A model generated the notes under the pieces. That model saw only the letters and a program-made list of their open reading frames with translations. It made no database searches and was not told the origin of the DNA. Made by a program: the position numbers and the translations under genes. This document shows positions 15,681 to 24,174 of a stretch of 64,000 bases of DNA, one piece after another. The DNA comes from JALYUM01 sp036688685. GTDB taxonomy: Bacteria > Pseudomonadota > Gammaproteobacteria > Burkholderiales > Burkholderiaceae_D. Location: contig NZ_JAQQPS010000015.1 of the NCBI RefSeq assembly GCF_036688685.1, positions 62,001 to 126,000 on the forward strand, written 5' to 3'. Within the stretch, counting starts at the first letter, position 1, and every line of letters begins with the position of its first letter.

Positions 15681-18068
15681 TTATTGACCCATCGGTGCCA
15701 CAGGGCGCCAGCCGCGGCCGCCATTAAAACCCTGGAACACCTGCCAGCGCGCCATCGGCTGCGCCTGGCCTGGCAGTTGGCCGCCGACGCGCCCGACCAG
15801 GTTGAGTGGCTTGCCGGCCAGGTCCATGCTGCCGTATTCGTGCCAGCCGGCGACAGCGCTGGCGTGCGGCCCGGCCGGATTGGGTGCCGGTTGGCCCTGC
15901 ACGCCGGCGCCGGCCCAGCCGGCGGCGGCCACGTGATCGCCGATCCGGCAGTTGATGAAACTGACGTTGTCCCAGGTGCTGGCGGTGCCGGGACTGCGCG
16001 CCAGGTAGGTGCTGCCGGCCGGGACGTCGTTGCCGGCCGGGCCGGGGGCGTGGGTGAGCCAGCTGTCGAGGAACACGAAGCCGGGATCGTCCGCCGCCAC
16101 CGTGCGCGCCTGCACCAGGTAGCCGCCGCTGGCCGGGTTGGCGCTGTCGCCGAGCGAGCGGATCTCGCTCTGCTCGAACAGGGCGGCGCGGTTGTAACCC
16201 CAGATGAAGTCGACATTCCCGGCGATGAGGGTGCGGTAGAACCACGCATAGCCCTTGACCTGGATGGTGTCCTGCTCGCTCAGGAAGGTGGCGTGATGGG
16301 CGACCAGGCGGCCGTTTTCGCTGTTGAAGTAGAGCGCCTCGGCTTGCGAGCCGCCGGCGGTGTCCGCGCGCAGGCTGCTGTTATGCAGGGTCAGATTGGT
16401 GAGCGTGACCAGGTCGGCGTCCTCGATCAGCAGCAGCGCACGCCCGCCGCTGGCCGAGGGCGAGGTCGCCGCCTGCGCCGTACCCGAGCCAGGGTTGGCC
16501 AGGTCGTTGTTGGCGGCGTGGATCAGGACGCCGTCGCGACTGGCGCCGCGCAGCGTCACGCGGTCCTTGCCGCGCAGGTAGAGCAGTTCCTCGTAGCGCC
16601 CGTTGGCCACGTTGATGGTCACCGGCGTGGCGCGCGCCAGATAGCGCATGGCGTGGTTGAATGCGCCCTGCACGGTGCGAAAGTCGGCCGGGCCGTCGTC
16701 GTCGACGCTGAGCGTGCGACCGGTCGGCGCCGCGGCGCGGGTGCGAAAGCGCCAGCCGGCTGCCCGGCCAAGGCCGCGGAACGGCTGGCCGCCGAGGCGG
16801 GCGCCGCTGACCACGCCGGCGTCGATGGCCACCACGTACTCGGTGCCGTAGTTCAGGCGCGCGTTGTGGGGGCGGATGGTGAGCGTGGCGCCGTCGATAC
16901 GCACCTGCGGGTAGCGCACCACGCGCTTGAACGCCTGGCCTGGATAGCCGATGGTGTCGACTTCGTCGCTGGTGCGGATGACATCGACCAGGGCGCCGTC
17001 GGCGGCCCGGTAAATCCGCACCGAGCCGCTGCTGCCGAGCGTCGGGACATTGTCGAACGTGATGTGCAGGCGCGTGTCGACCGGCACCGACTTTGCACCC
17101 GCGGCCGGCGCGAGGCGACCGTCCGTTGCAGGCGCGCGCGCCGGCGCGGCGAACGGGGCATCGACCGTGAGCGCCAGCGCCGCGGACAGGTTGATGTCGT
17201 CGCGGCCGGTGAGCGTGATGATGGCGGCGCCCTGCTTGCGCGCGCGCACGATCAGCGCGTCGCCGTCGACGGCCACGCTGGCGACAGCGGGGTCGCTCGA
17301 GCGGGCGTAAAAGGGCACGGCGGTGACGCCGTCGCCAGCGAGGGCGCTGACCGCTTGGCGCCGCGGCGCCTCGCCGGCCTGCAGGCCGATGCGGCTCGTC
17401 ATGCGCGCCAGCGCGATGCGTCCAGGGAGCTGCAGCGCGGCGCCAAGGCGCACGTCGTCGACGTCGAAGTTGCCGCCGTCGGCCAGCACGCCGGCCTGGC
17501 CGCCCGGCACGAACGCAGCCGGTGCAGTGGTCAGCCGTTCGCCATTCAGATAGACCGACAGCAGCTCGGCGCCCACTTCCAGTCGCAGCGTATTGAAGCC
17601 GTCGCCGGCCTCGCTGTCGCGCCCCACCTGTTTGCGTTTGACCAGCTTGCCGTTTTCCATGGCGACCAGTTCGAGCAGAAGCCGCTTGCCGCCGCGGCCG
17701 CCGGTAATGCTAGCGCTGACGCCGATCCAGTTGTTGGCGTTGACGTAGCGGGCCAGCAGGTAGAGCCGGCCCGCCCCCGGGCCGGACGGCCGCAGGCGCG
17801 CTTCGATGAAGTAGCCGGCGCTGGTCAGTGGCGCCGTTTGGTCCGGCGCGATCAGCAGCGCCTGGCCGTCGACGGCGTGCAGGACGTGCTGATCGGCGCC
17901 GGCCGCGCGCTGCAGCGCCGCCGCGCCGCGCTCCGGCTGCCAGCGCGCGGCGCCGCGTTCGAAATCATCGCACCAGCTGGCGCCAGCGGGACAGTGTCGG
18001 GGTTGGGCTGCCTGTGCGGGCATCGGCAAGGCGGCCCAAAGGAGGGCGGCGAAGGCAGTCTGCTTCAT
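15681..18068 (-). CDS. multidomain pectin methylesterase (CE8)
   Basis: Removes methyl groups from pectin, producing the polygalacturonate used by the GH28 enzymes. ATG 18068 begins a signal peptide (MKQTAFAALLWAALPMPAQAAQ); the longer open frame upstream lies across the esterase gene and is not used. Domains of the 795-residue protein: a LamG-like jelly roll about 30-220 (CDDFERGAARW, NVDDVRLG-like end), a bacterial Ig-like region about 230-310, an Ig-like Big_5-type region about 325-450 (PVDTRLHITFDNVP), and the right-handed beta-helix esterase from about 475. Catalytic blocks: NGRYEELLYL, SEQDTIQV, GNVDFIWG with the conserved Asp, and YLARSPG in place of the usual LGRPW, keeping the Arg. 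It follows the acetylesterase gene by 17 bases. Confidence 0.9.
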   Translation of the reverse strand: MKQTAFAALLWAALPMPAQAAQPRHCPAGASWCDDFERGAARWQPERGAAALQRAAGADQHVLHAVDGQALLIAPDQTAPLTSAGYFIEARLRPSGPGAGRLYLLARYVNANNWIGVSASITGGRGGKRLLLELVAMENGKLVKRKQVGRDSEAGDGFNTLRLEVGAELLSVYLNGERLTTAPAAFVPGGQAGVLADGGNFDVDDVRLGAALQLPGRIALARMTSRIGLQAGEAPRRQAVSALAGDGVTAVPFYARSSDPAVASVAVDGDALIVRARKQGAAIITLTGRDDINLSAALALTVDAPFAAPARAPATDGRLAPAAGAKSVPVDTRLHITFDNVPTLGSSGSVRIYRAADGALVDVIRTSDEVDTIGYPGQAFKRVVRYPQVRIDGATLTIRPHNARLNYGTEYVVAIDAGVVSGARLGGQPFRGLGRAAGWRFRTRAAAPTGRTLSVDDDGPADFRTVQGAFNHAMRYLARATPVTINVANGRYEELLYLRGKDRVTLRGASRDGVLIHAANNDLANPGSGTAQAATSPSASGGRALLLIEDADLVTLTNLTLHNSSLRADTAGGSQAEALYFNSENGRLVAHHATFLSEQDTIQVKGYAWFYRTLIAGNVDFIWGYNRAALFEQSEIRSLGDSANPASGGYLVQARTVAADDPGFVFLDSWLTHAPGPAGNDVPAGSTYLARSPGTASTWDNVSFINCRIGDHVAAAGWAGAGVQGQPAPNPAGPHASAVAGWHEYGSMDLAGKPLNLVGRVGGQLPGQAQPMARWQVFQGFNGGRGWRPVAPMGQ

Positions 18069-18085
18069 GCGTGGTCTTTCTGCGC

Positions 18086-18868
18086 TTATTTGAGCGACGG
18101 CGCCAGCGCCGGATTGCCTCGGGCCAGTTCGCGCGCGACCATGGCGGCGAACAGGCTGGCGCCCTTCGGGCCCAGGTGGGTACGGTCGAAGGTGGTTTTG
18201 GGCGTGCCTTGCGGCTCGCCGAGCGCGCCGTTGACGGTTGGCGTGGCTGCTACTGCGGCTTGCGGTGGTGGCGCCATCGCCAGCGTGTCGGCCTCCTGCT
18301 GGCCCATCTGCTGGACGCTCGCCGCGCTCAGCGCATGCAGGTCGAGCAGCGACACCTTGAGCGCGCGCGCGACCGTACGGGTGGCGTCGGCCCAGGGTGC
18401 CAGGTCGTCCTTCAGGTAGGGGCCGCGAAAGCTGCGGCGCGTCAGCGGGGTGACCAGCACGGGCACGCCGCCCAGTTGTTGCACTTCGCTGGCGTAGCGC
18501 GCCATATTCGACGGGAACTGGGTCACCAGGTCGGTCGAGCGGCCCGCTTTGCCCGGCTGGTCGTTGTGGCCGAACTGCACCAGCACGTAGCTGGCGCGGT
18601 AGGCCGCGCTGTCCTTGAGCAGTGCCTGCACTTCGTCCCAGCGGCCTTCGGCGCGAAAGCTGCCCGAACTGCGTCCGCCCCGTGCGAGGTTGATGCAGGT
18701 GGTCTCCGACGTGAACAGAGCGCACAGCGCGTCGCCGTAGCCCGAGCGCGTCGCCATGGTCGAGTCGCCCACCAGGATGACGCGGATCGGCAAGGCCGGT
18801 TCGGCGCCGGTTGCGTGAGCGCCGAGCAGGCTTAAGGCGATGAACAGGCAAGTGAGGCAGTGATTCAT
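18086..18868 (-). CDS. rhamnogalacturonan acetylesterase-like SGNH hydrolase
   Basis: Takes acetyl groups off rhamnogalacturonan so that other enzymes can reach it. ATG 18868 begins a signal peptide (MNHCLTCLFIALSLLGAHATGA). SGNH blocks are clear: ILVGDSTMA (nucleophile Ser), NLARGGRSSGSF (Gly), VLVQFGHNDQPG (Asn) and FDRTHLGPKGA (catalytic Asp and His). A Pro/Ala-rich insert of about 25 residues lies before the last block. At 260 residues it fits family CE12. It heads a two-gene run with the pectin methylesterase gene and faces the TonB-dependent receptor gene across a 260-base region with a paired operator. The bond specificity is inferred from family and neighbours. Confidence 0.87.
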   Translation of the reverse strand: MNHCLTCLFIALSLLGAHATGAEPALPIRVILVGDSTMATRSGYGDALCALFTSETTCINLARGGRSSGSFRAEGRWDEVQALLKDSAAYRASYVLVQFGHNDQPGKAGRSTDLVTQFPSNMARYASEVQQLGGVPVLVTPLTRRSFRGPYLKDDLAPWADATRTVARALKVSLLDLHALSAASVQQMGQQEADTLAMAPPPQAAVAATPTVNGALGEPQGTPKTTFDRTHLGPKGASLFAAMVARELARGNPALAPSLK

Positions 18869-18914
18869 GGGCAATCCAGGTGATCGTGCAACAGGCAGGA
18901 AATTGATTCTATAT

Positions 18915-18946
18915 TGGCCTGGCCAGATAGGCAATTGGACAGACCA
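18915..18946. promoter_or_regulatory. paired operator between esterase and receptor genes
   Basis: TGGCCTGGCCA (18915-18925) and TGGACAGACCA (18936-18946) have centres 21 bases apart. It serves the divergent region 18869-19128, in which nothing else was recognised apart from the two promoters it must contain. Third member of the TGG-N5-CCA set. Confidence 0.55.
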
Positions 18947-19128
18947 GTTTTCTGGTGGGGCGACGAAAGGAATGCAAGGTGCGACACACCCCGTGCTTGT
19001 GTTGGCGCGGGATCGTTCAGTCGTCCCTGGACGTCGTTTGTCCCCGTTTTCCAACCGTTCGTCACAGGGATTTACGACCACATGGTTGGCATGGGATGAT
19101 GCGTCACCTTTCATCCTGACAACTGTGT

Positions 19129-21303
19129 ATGCAAACCTCCTTGCGCTTCCTGCTGCTCTCTCCTTTGCTGTGCCTGCTGCTGACCAATTACGCCGCCGCC
19201 CAGCAAGCTGTCGCCGCCGCGCCCGTCGTCGATGGGCCGGTTCACAAGGTGGAGGTAAAAGCATCAGCGTACGATGCGCGCCGCGAGGACACGGCGACGA
19301 AAATCGTGGTCACGCAGGAGGAGATCCTGAAAAACGGCGACACGACCATCGGCGACGTACTCAAGCGTTTGCCCGGCATTACCATCGGCGGCGTGCAGGG
19401 GCGCGGCGGCGCAATCAGCATGCGTGGCCTGGGCAGCGGCTACACACAAATTCTGCTGAACGGCGAGCCGAGCCCGCCCGGGTTTTCGCTCGACACGCTG
19501 GCGCCCGACATGATCGAACGCATCGAGATCATGCGCGCCGCGACGGCCGAGTACAGCACGCAGGCCATTGCCGGCACCATCAACATCGTCCTGAAGCGGG
19601 CGATCGTCACCGCGCAGCGCGAACTCAAGGTCGGCCTGCAGTCGGATAACCGTCAGCCGGGCGCGAATACCAATTTCCAGGTGTCCGACAAGGTCGGCAT
19701 CTACTCGTACGCCGTCGGCGGCGGCGTCACCTACGGGCGCCAGCACTGGCCCAGCAGCGACAGCACGACCATCCTTGACCCGAACGGCGTGGAAACCACG
19801 CGGCGCGAGACGGCCAACGACAGTCGCGGCAATTTCAAGGCCTTGAACCTGGCGCCGCGCGTGAACATCAACCTGGGACCGAACGATGTGCTGACGTCGC
19901 AAAGTTTCGTCAGTGCGTCCCAATGGCGCGGCGTCAACACGGGCGACACAGATACGCGGTTCGGCACGCTGCCCCAGTTCTCCAGCTCGAGTCAGGACGT
20001 GGGCCAGACCAACGAAGCGCTGCGCACGGATCTGTCGTGGACGCACAAGATGGCGGGCGGCGCCAAGCTCGACGCGAAAGCCGGCATCAACTACGCGCAC
20101 CGGGAGACGACGATCGATTATCACAATTTTTATCCTGGCGCCGTCCTGGCGCTGACCCGCAACATTGATTCCTACGCCAGCGACCGGGGCGTGACGGCCA
20201 GCGGAAAATACACGCTGCCGCTGGTTGCAAGCCATGCGCTGACCACCGGCTGGGATGGTGCGTGGAGCAACCACGGCGAGTCGCGCATCCAGCGCGACAG
20301 TTCGAGCGTCGGCTTCCCCATCGCCAACCTGGACCAGGATTTCGACGCGACCGTCGCGCGCATTGCCGTGTTCGGCCAGGACGAGTGGAGTATCACGAAA
20401 CAGTGGTCGGTCTACCTGGGCTTGCGCTGGGAGGCCATCCGCACGCGCAGTGCGGGGGCCGATTACAGTGCCGTGGAAAACACGTCCAGCGTCTGGAGCC
20501 CCTTGTTCCAGACGCTCTACAAATTGCCGTCGAAAAGTGACCAGCTGCGCCTGGGCCTGACGCGTACCTACAAGGCGCCAGTGATCAACCAGCTCATTCC
20601 GCGCCGCTTCAACGCCATCAACAACACGGCCACCACGCCGGATCAGCAGGGTAACCCGAACCTGAAGCCCGAACTGGCTTGGGGCCTGGACCTGGCGTTC
20701 GAACACACGATCGAAGGCGGCGGCTTGCTCAGTGCCAGCACCTATCTGCGCCGCATCGACGACAACCAGCGCAACAACACGGCGCTGATCGATGGTACGT
20801 GGCTGTCGATGCCCGTCAACACTGGCACGGCGCAAGCCCACGGCATCGAACTGGAGGCCAAGTTCCCACTGCGTCATTTCTACAAGACGGCGCCGGCCAT
20901 CGACGTGCGCGCCAACCTGACACGCAACTGGTCCTCGCTGGACGCGGTGCCAGGTCCGAACAACCGGCTGGTGAGCCAGACGCCGGTCAGTGCGAATGTT
21001 GGTGTCGACTACAAGGCCGGCAAGCTGCCGCTGACGATGGGTGCTACCTACACGTTTACCAACGGCGGGCCGGTACGCTTCAGCGCTCAGCAATTCGATT
21101 ACTCGACACCCAAGCGTGTGCTGGACATGTACGCGCTGGTCAAATTCAGCGCGAAAAACCAGTTGCGTGTTTCGCTTGCCAACCTGCTGCACCAGGAAAA
21201 CGGCAGCGCGACCACGTATGTCGATGCCCATGGCGCGCTGTCCGATGCCGTGCATACGCCGACGGTGACGGTGTTCAGGGCGATGCTGGAGATGAAGCTG
21301 TAA
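19129..21303 (+). CDS. TonB-dependent outer-membrane receptor, likely for oligogalacturonides
   Basis: Outer-membrane beta-barrel that takes up its ligand with TonB energy. Signal peptide 1-24 (cleaved near NYAAA-QQ), a weak TonB box (KVEVKAS), then the plug: EEILKNGDTTIGDVLKRLPG, GAISMRGLGSGYTQILLNGE, DMIERIEIMRAATAEY and GTINIVLKRA. The remaining 550 residues are barrel strands with GLTRTYKAPVINQLIPRRF and NPNLKPELAWGLDLAFEH, ending in the aromatic-poor VTVFRAMLEMKL. The ligand is inferred from location: it is divergent from the esterase genes and shares their operator. A siderophore receptor would have the same plug, so the role rests on context. A hairpin (21322-21340) follows. Confidence 0.85.
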   Translation: MQTSLRFLLLSPLLCLLLTNYAAAQQAVAAAPVVDGPVHKVEVKASAYDARREDTATKIVVTQEEILKNGDTTIGDVLKRLPGITIGGVQGRGGAISMRGLGSGYTQILLNGEPSPPGFSLDTLAPDMIERIEIMRAATAEYSTQAIAGTINIVLKRAIVTAQRELKVGLQSDNRQPGANTNFQVSDKVGIYSYAVGGGVTYGRQHWPSSDSTTILDPNGVETTRRETANDSRGNFKALNLAPRVNINLGPNDVLTSQSFVSASQWRGVNTGDTDTRFGTLPQFSSSSQDVGQTNEALRTDLSWTHKMAGGAKLDAKAGINYAHRETTIDYHNFYPGAVLALTRNIDSYASDRGVTASGKYTLPLVASHALTTGWDGAWSNHGESRIQRDSSSVGFPIANLDQDFDATVARIAVFGQDEWSITKQWSVYLGLRWEAIRTRSAGADYSAVENTSSVWSPLFQTLYKLPSKSDQLRLGLTRTYKAPVINQLIPRRFNAINNTATTPDQQGNPNLKPELAWGLDLAFEHTIEGGGLLSASTYLRRIDDNQRNNTALIDGTWLSMPVNTGTAQAHGIELEAKFPLRHFYKTAPAIDVRANLTRNWSSLDAVPGPNNRLVSQTPVSANVGVDYKAGKLPLTMGATYTFTNGGPVRFSAQQFDYSTPKRVLDMYALVKFSAKNQLRVSLANLLHQENGSATTYVDAHGALSDAVHTPTVTVFRAMLEMKL

Positions 21304-21339
21304 CAGGCCGGAAGGACGATGGCAGCGCGCGACGCGCTG

Positions 21340-21492
21340 CTACAAGTAGCGCGCCCCCAATTCGCTCGGACGCAGCCCATGCGCTATTGCTTCGGCTCGA
21401 AATAACGCACCGTTCTGTGTGATAATCAACTGCCCATCGCGTCGGCGCAACAAATCCTGGTTGACTTTCCTGCTCTTGAAGACGATGGTCAT
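21340..21492 (-). CDS. 50-residue protein of unknown function
   Basis: An open frame from ATG 21492 to TAG 21340-21342 in the gap between the receptor gene and the Metod1 gene. The product begins MTIVFKSRKVNQDLLRRRDG and ends PSELGARYL; it is basic at the N-terminus with no membrane segment. The stop is followed at once by a perfect 8-bp hairpin (21322-21340, GCAGCGCG/CGCGCTGC). No family was recognised. No good ribosome binding site is visible, so it may be a chance frame. Confidence 0.3.
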   Translation of the reverse strand: MTIVFKSRKVNQDLLRRRDGQLIITQNGALFRAEAIAHGLRPSELGARYL

Positions 21493-21531
21493 AACGGGAC
21501 CTATGAACCGTTAAATAGGGAAGGCCACACC

Positions 21532-22059
21532 ATGCAAACGAAAACCGTACCAATCCACCTGCTGCCTGTACAACTCGATCGCGATTTATTTCTCAGGACG
21601 CTCATACGTGAGCTTGCCGGGACGTTAGAGGATGTCGTGGGGCTGGAAGAAGCGTCAGGATTTGTCAGTACGGTTGGTCAGCGCATTGGCGACCAGATCA
21701 ACCTCAGTTACCGTTCGGCCCTCGGCGTTGAACAGCTCTCGAAGCAGCAAGTGGCGGAAGTGTTGGTGGATCTGAAACGAAGGATCCAGGGTGATTTCTT
21801 TATTCTGGAGCAAACCGATGAAAAGATCGTATTCGGCAATCGCGTCTGCCCGTTCGCCGAAAAAGTGATCGGGCGGCCGTCGATGTGCATGATGACATCG
21901 AATGTCTTCGGTACCATCGCAGCAGAAAATACGGGTTATGCCAAAGTCGCGCTGGAACAGACCATCGCTGAAGGCGCACCGGAATGCCGCGTCGTCGTGT
22001 ATCTGAAGCCGCAAGCGGATGCGCACCCAGCGCACGGGCGGGAATATTTTTCCGGCTGA
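21532..22059 (+). CDS. Metod1 (methanogen output domain 1) sensor protein
   Basis: A 175-residue soluble protein that fits the Metod1 family named for archaeal signalling proteins. Conserved blocks: TLEDVVGLEEASGF, GQRIGDQINLSYRSALG, VLVDLKRRIQGDFFI, NRVCPFAEKVIGRPSMCMMTSNVFG and EQTIAEGAPECRVVVYL. The cysteines at CPF, SMCM and ECRV are candidates for metal or redox sensing. The last bases overlap or abut the start of the hybrid kinase gene, so the two are co-translated and the protein probably feeds a signal into that kinase. The mechanism in bacteria is not established; this is an inference from pairing. Confidence 0.75.
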   Translation: MQTKTVPIHLLPVQLDRDLFLRTLIRELAGTLEDVVGLEEASGFVSTVGQRIGDQINLSYRSALGVEQLSKQQVAEVLVDLKRRIQGDFFILEQTDEKIVFGNRVCPFAEKVIGRPSMCMMTSNVFGTIAAENTGYAKVALEQTIAEGAPECRVVVYLKPQADAHPAHGREYFSG

Positions 22060-22069
22060 GTCTGCTTCG

Positions 22070-24046
22070 ATGCAGGCGCGTTCGCAATTCGATGCTTGGG
22101 CTAACCTCTTGCCAGAAGCGATGCTGTTGGTCGACATGGACGGGTTCATTCAGGCGGCCAATTCCGCTGCTATCCGGCAGTTTGGCGCGCTGAATATTGC
22201 ACTGGGACAGACCGCCCTGGCAGCGCTTTGCATGGAGCCGCCGCAACAGCTGGACGTCTATCTGCGCAATTGCCGTCGAGTTACAGCACTCATGCCCGCA
22301 ACGCTGACCTTTCGCTTGCCTGGCGGTGCAGCGCTTCCCGTGCGTGCGCAAGGCGCGCGATTCGCTTTGGCTGGACAGGCGACATCGTGCTGCGTGCTAT
22401 TGCGGCTCATTCCCAAGCACGCGGCTGAAAGTCGTTTTTTGGCCATGAACCGGCAGATCGAGAAACTTGCGCATGAAATCGATCTGCGGCGGCGCGCTGA
22501 ACTCGAATTGATACAGCAGCGCGAGTGGTTCAGGGTCACGCTCGCGGGTATCGGCGATGGCGTGATCGTCACCGATGTCCATGGCGTCATCAGCTTCCTG
22601 AACCCCGTTGCCGAATCTCAGACCGGCTGGAACCGCGCAGATGCACTTGGTCAGCCCATTGAAAACGTATTCCGTATTGTCAATGAGGTAACGCGCACTA
22701 AGGTTGAGAGTCCGGTGCGAAGAGTCCTTGCGGAGGGGTGCATTGTCGGGCTGGCGAACCATACCATCCTGATTCGGAAAGACAACTCTGAACTGCATAT
22801 CGACGATTCGGGCGCACCGATTCGCGACGCAGAGGGAACACTCATCGGCGTCGTGCTTGTGTTTCACGATATCACCGAACGTTGGCGACTTGAGCAACAA
22901 GTCAGAGCCCGGAAGGTTGAACTGGAAGAGGAGCACCGCCGCAAGGACGAATTCCTGGCCATGCTCGGTCACGAGCTCCGAAATCCGATGTCGGCCATTA
23001 AAACCGCCCTCGAATTGCAGCGCATACCAAACGCAAGCGACGCGATGCTGCAACGTGCTGGCGGTGTACTGACGCGGCAGGTCGAGCACCTGACGCGGTT
23101 GGTGGACGAGCTGCTGGATATGTCCCGCATCGCCAGCGGGAAAATCAATTTACATCGTGAAGTGCTCGATATTTCTCTGGTCATCCACAGGGCACTGGAA
23201 TTGGTTGAGCCAATGCTGCGGGAAAAGCGCCACGCCCTTTTCACCGACCTGGCAGCGGCGAACCTGCAGGTCAACGGCGATCTGCACCGACTGATACAGG
23301 TGATCGGCAATCTATTAAACAATGCGGCGAAATACACGCCGCCTGGCGGCACGATTCATCTGGCCAGCAGGAGGATCGACGACGCTGTCGAAATTTGCGT
23401 CCGGGACAATGGCATGGGAATCCCGCTGACCTTGTTACCCCGTGTTTTCGACATCTTCACGCAGTCCGAGCGCACACTGGCTCGCTCGGAAGGAGGGTTG
23501 GGTGTCGGTCTCACGGTCGTCCACCGACTGGTCGAACAGCACAGTGGCACGGTTGCCGTCCATAGCGACGGGCCTGGCACAGGCAGCGAATTCCGTATTC
23601 GTCTTCCGGTGGTACATGCAGTTTCTGCGCAACCGTCAACGCCGCATTCGCCTCCCGCCATCTCTGCTCGCCGAAAAATTTTGGTGGTTGACGACAACCA
23701 GGATGCCGCAACCATGGTGGCCGAGTTGCTGCGCGTGTTCGGCAACGAGGTATCGGTCGCTTTTGATGGGCAAGAAGCGATATCGTTTATCGATCAGGAG
23801 CTGCCAAGCATCGTTCTGCTGGATATTGGTTTGCCGGGCATGGACGGGTACACGGTCGCACGCACCCTGCGCGCCAATGTCTCTCTGGGAAACTTCACCC
23901 TGATTGCCCTGACGGGATATGGACAACCAGAAGATATCCGCAAGTCCCACGAAGCGGGATTTGATCATCACCTCACCAAGCCCCTCGACATCGGCAAGCT
24001 GCTCGGTATTCTTGCTGATATCCCGGACACGCAAGTGCCGGGTTGA
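22070..24046 (+). CDS. PAS-PAS hybrid histidine kinase with receiver domain
   Basis: Cytosolic sensor kinase without membrane segments. From ATG 22070: PAS 1 (residues 8-115, LLPEAMLLVDMDGFIQAAN), a coiled linker, PAS 2 (about 150-275, ILAGIGDGVIVTDVHG-like start, VFHDITERWRLEQQV end), HisKA with AMLGHELRNPMSAIKTAL (phospho-His in LGHELRNP), the HATPase with VIGNLLNNAAKYTPPGG, DNGMGIP and GGLGVGLTVV, and a C-terminal receiver (VVDDNQDAATM, phospho-Asp in LLDIGLPGMDGY, Lys in LTKPLDIG). ATG 22019 in the same frame overlaps the Metod1 gene end and is also possible. No output regulator gene adjoins; the phosphoryl group may end on the receiver or pass to a partner elsewhere. Confidence 0.88.
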   Translation: MQARSQFDAWANLLPEAMLLVDMDGFIQAANSAAIRQFGALNIALGQTALAALCMEPPQQLDVYLRNCRRVTALMPATLTFRLPGGAALPVRAQGARFALAGQATSCCVLLRLIPKHAAESRFLAMNRQIEKLAHEIDLRRRAELELIQQREWFRVTLAGIGDGVIVTDVHGVISFLNPVAESQTGWNRADALGQPIENVFRIVNEVTRTKVESPVRRVLAEGCIVGLANHTILIRKDNSELHIDDSGAPIRDAEGTLIGVVLVFHDITERWRLEQQVRARKVELEEEHRRKDEFLAMLGHELRNPMSAIKTALELQRIPNASDAMLQRAGGVLTRQVEHLTRLVDELLDMSRIASGKINLHREVLDISLVIHRALELVEPMLREKRHALFTDLAAANLQVNGDLHRLIQVIGNLLNNAAKYTPPGGTIHLASRRIDDAVEICVRDNGMGIPLTLLPRVFDIFTQSERTLARSEGGLGVGLTVVHRLVEQHSGTVAVHSDGPGTGSEFRIRLPVVHAVSAQPSTPHSPPAISARRKILVVDDNQDAATMVAELLRVFGNEVSVAFDGQEAISFIDQELPSIVLLDIGLPGMDGYTVARTLRANVSLGNFTLIALTGYGQPEDIRKSHEAGFDHHLTKPLDIGKLLGILADIPDTQVPG

Positions 24047-24174
24047 CGGGCTGCCCGCGCCGCTGCTGTCCCAGTCGCACGAGAGGCCTCGGGAGACAGC
24101 CCTGACCCCGGTTTATACAGGCATCGGCATCATGTTGTTCAAGTGCCTGCCCGACGGCACTGCGCGGCGCGCTG

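Noticed and set aside
15684..18419. 911-codon open frame on the plus strand across the pectin methylesterase and acetylesterase genes
   Set aside because: It is the mirror of strongly supported CE8 and SGNH genes in G+C-rich DNA, has an Arg/Gly/Ala/Val-rich composition and no family motif.
18069..18851. N-terminal extension of the pectin methylesterase frame
   Set aside because: The extra residues run through the esterase gene in another frame, and a proper signal peptide starts at 18068.
21328..21350. similarity of GCGCTGCTACAAGTAGCGCGCC with the 3' end of the acyl-CoA dehydrogenase gene near 24166-24192
   Set aside because: About 25 bases only; it may be chance or a small shared tail, not enough to claim a repeat.
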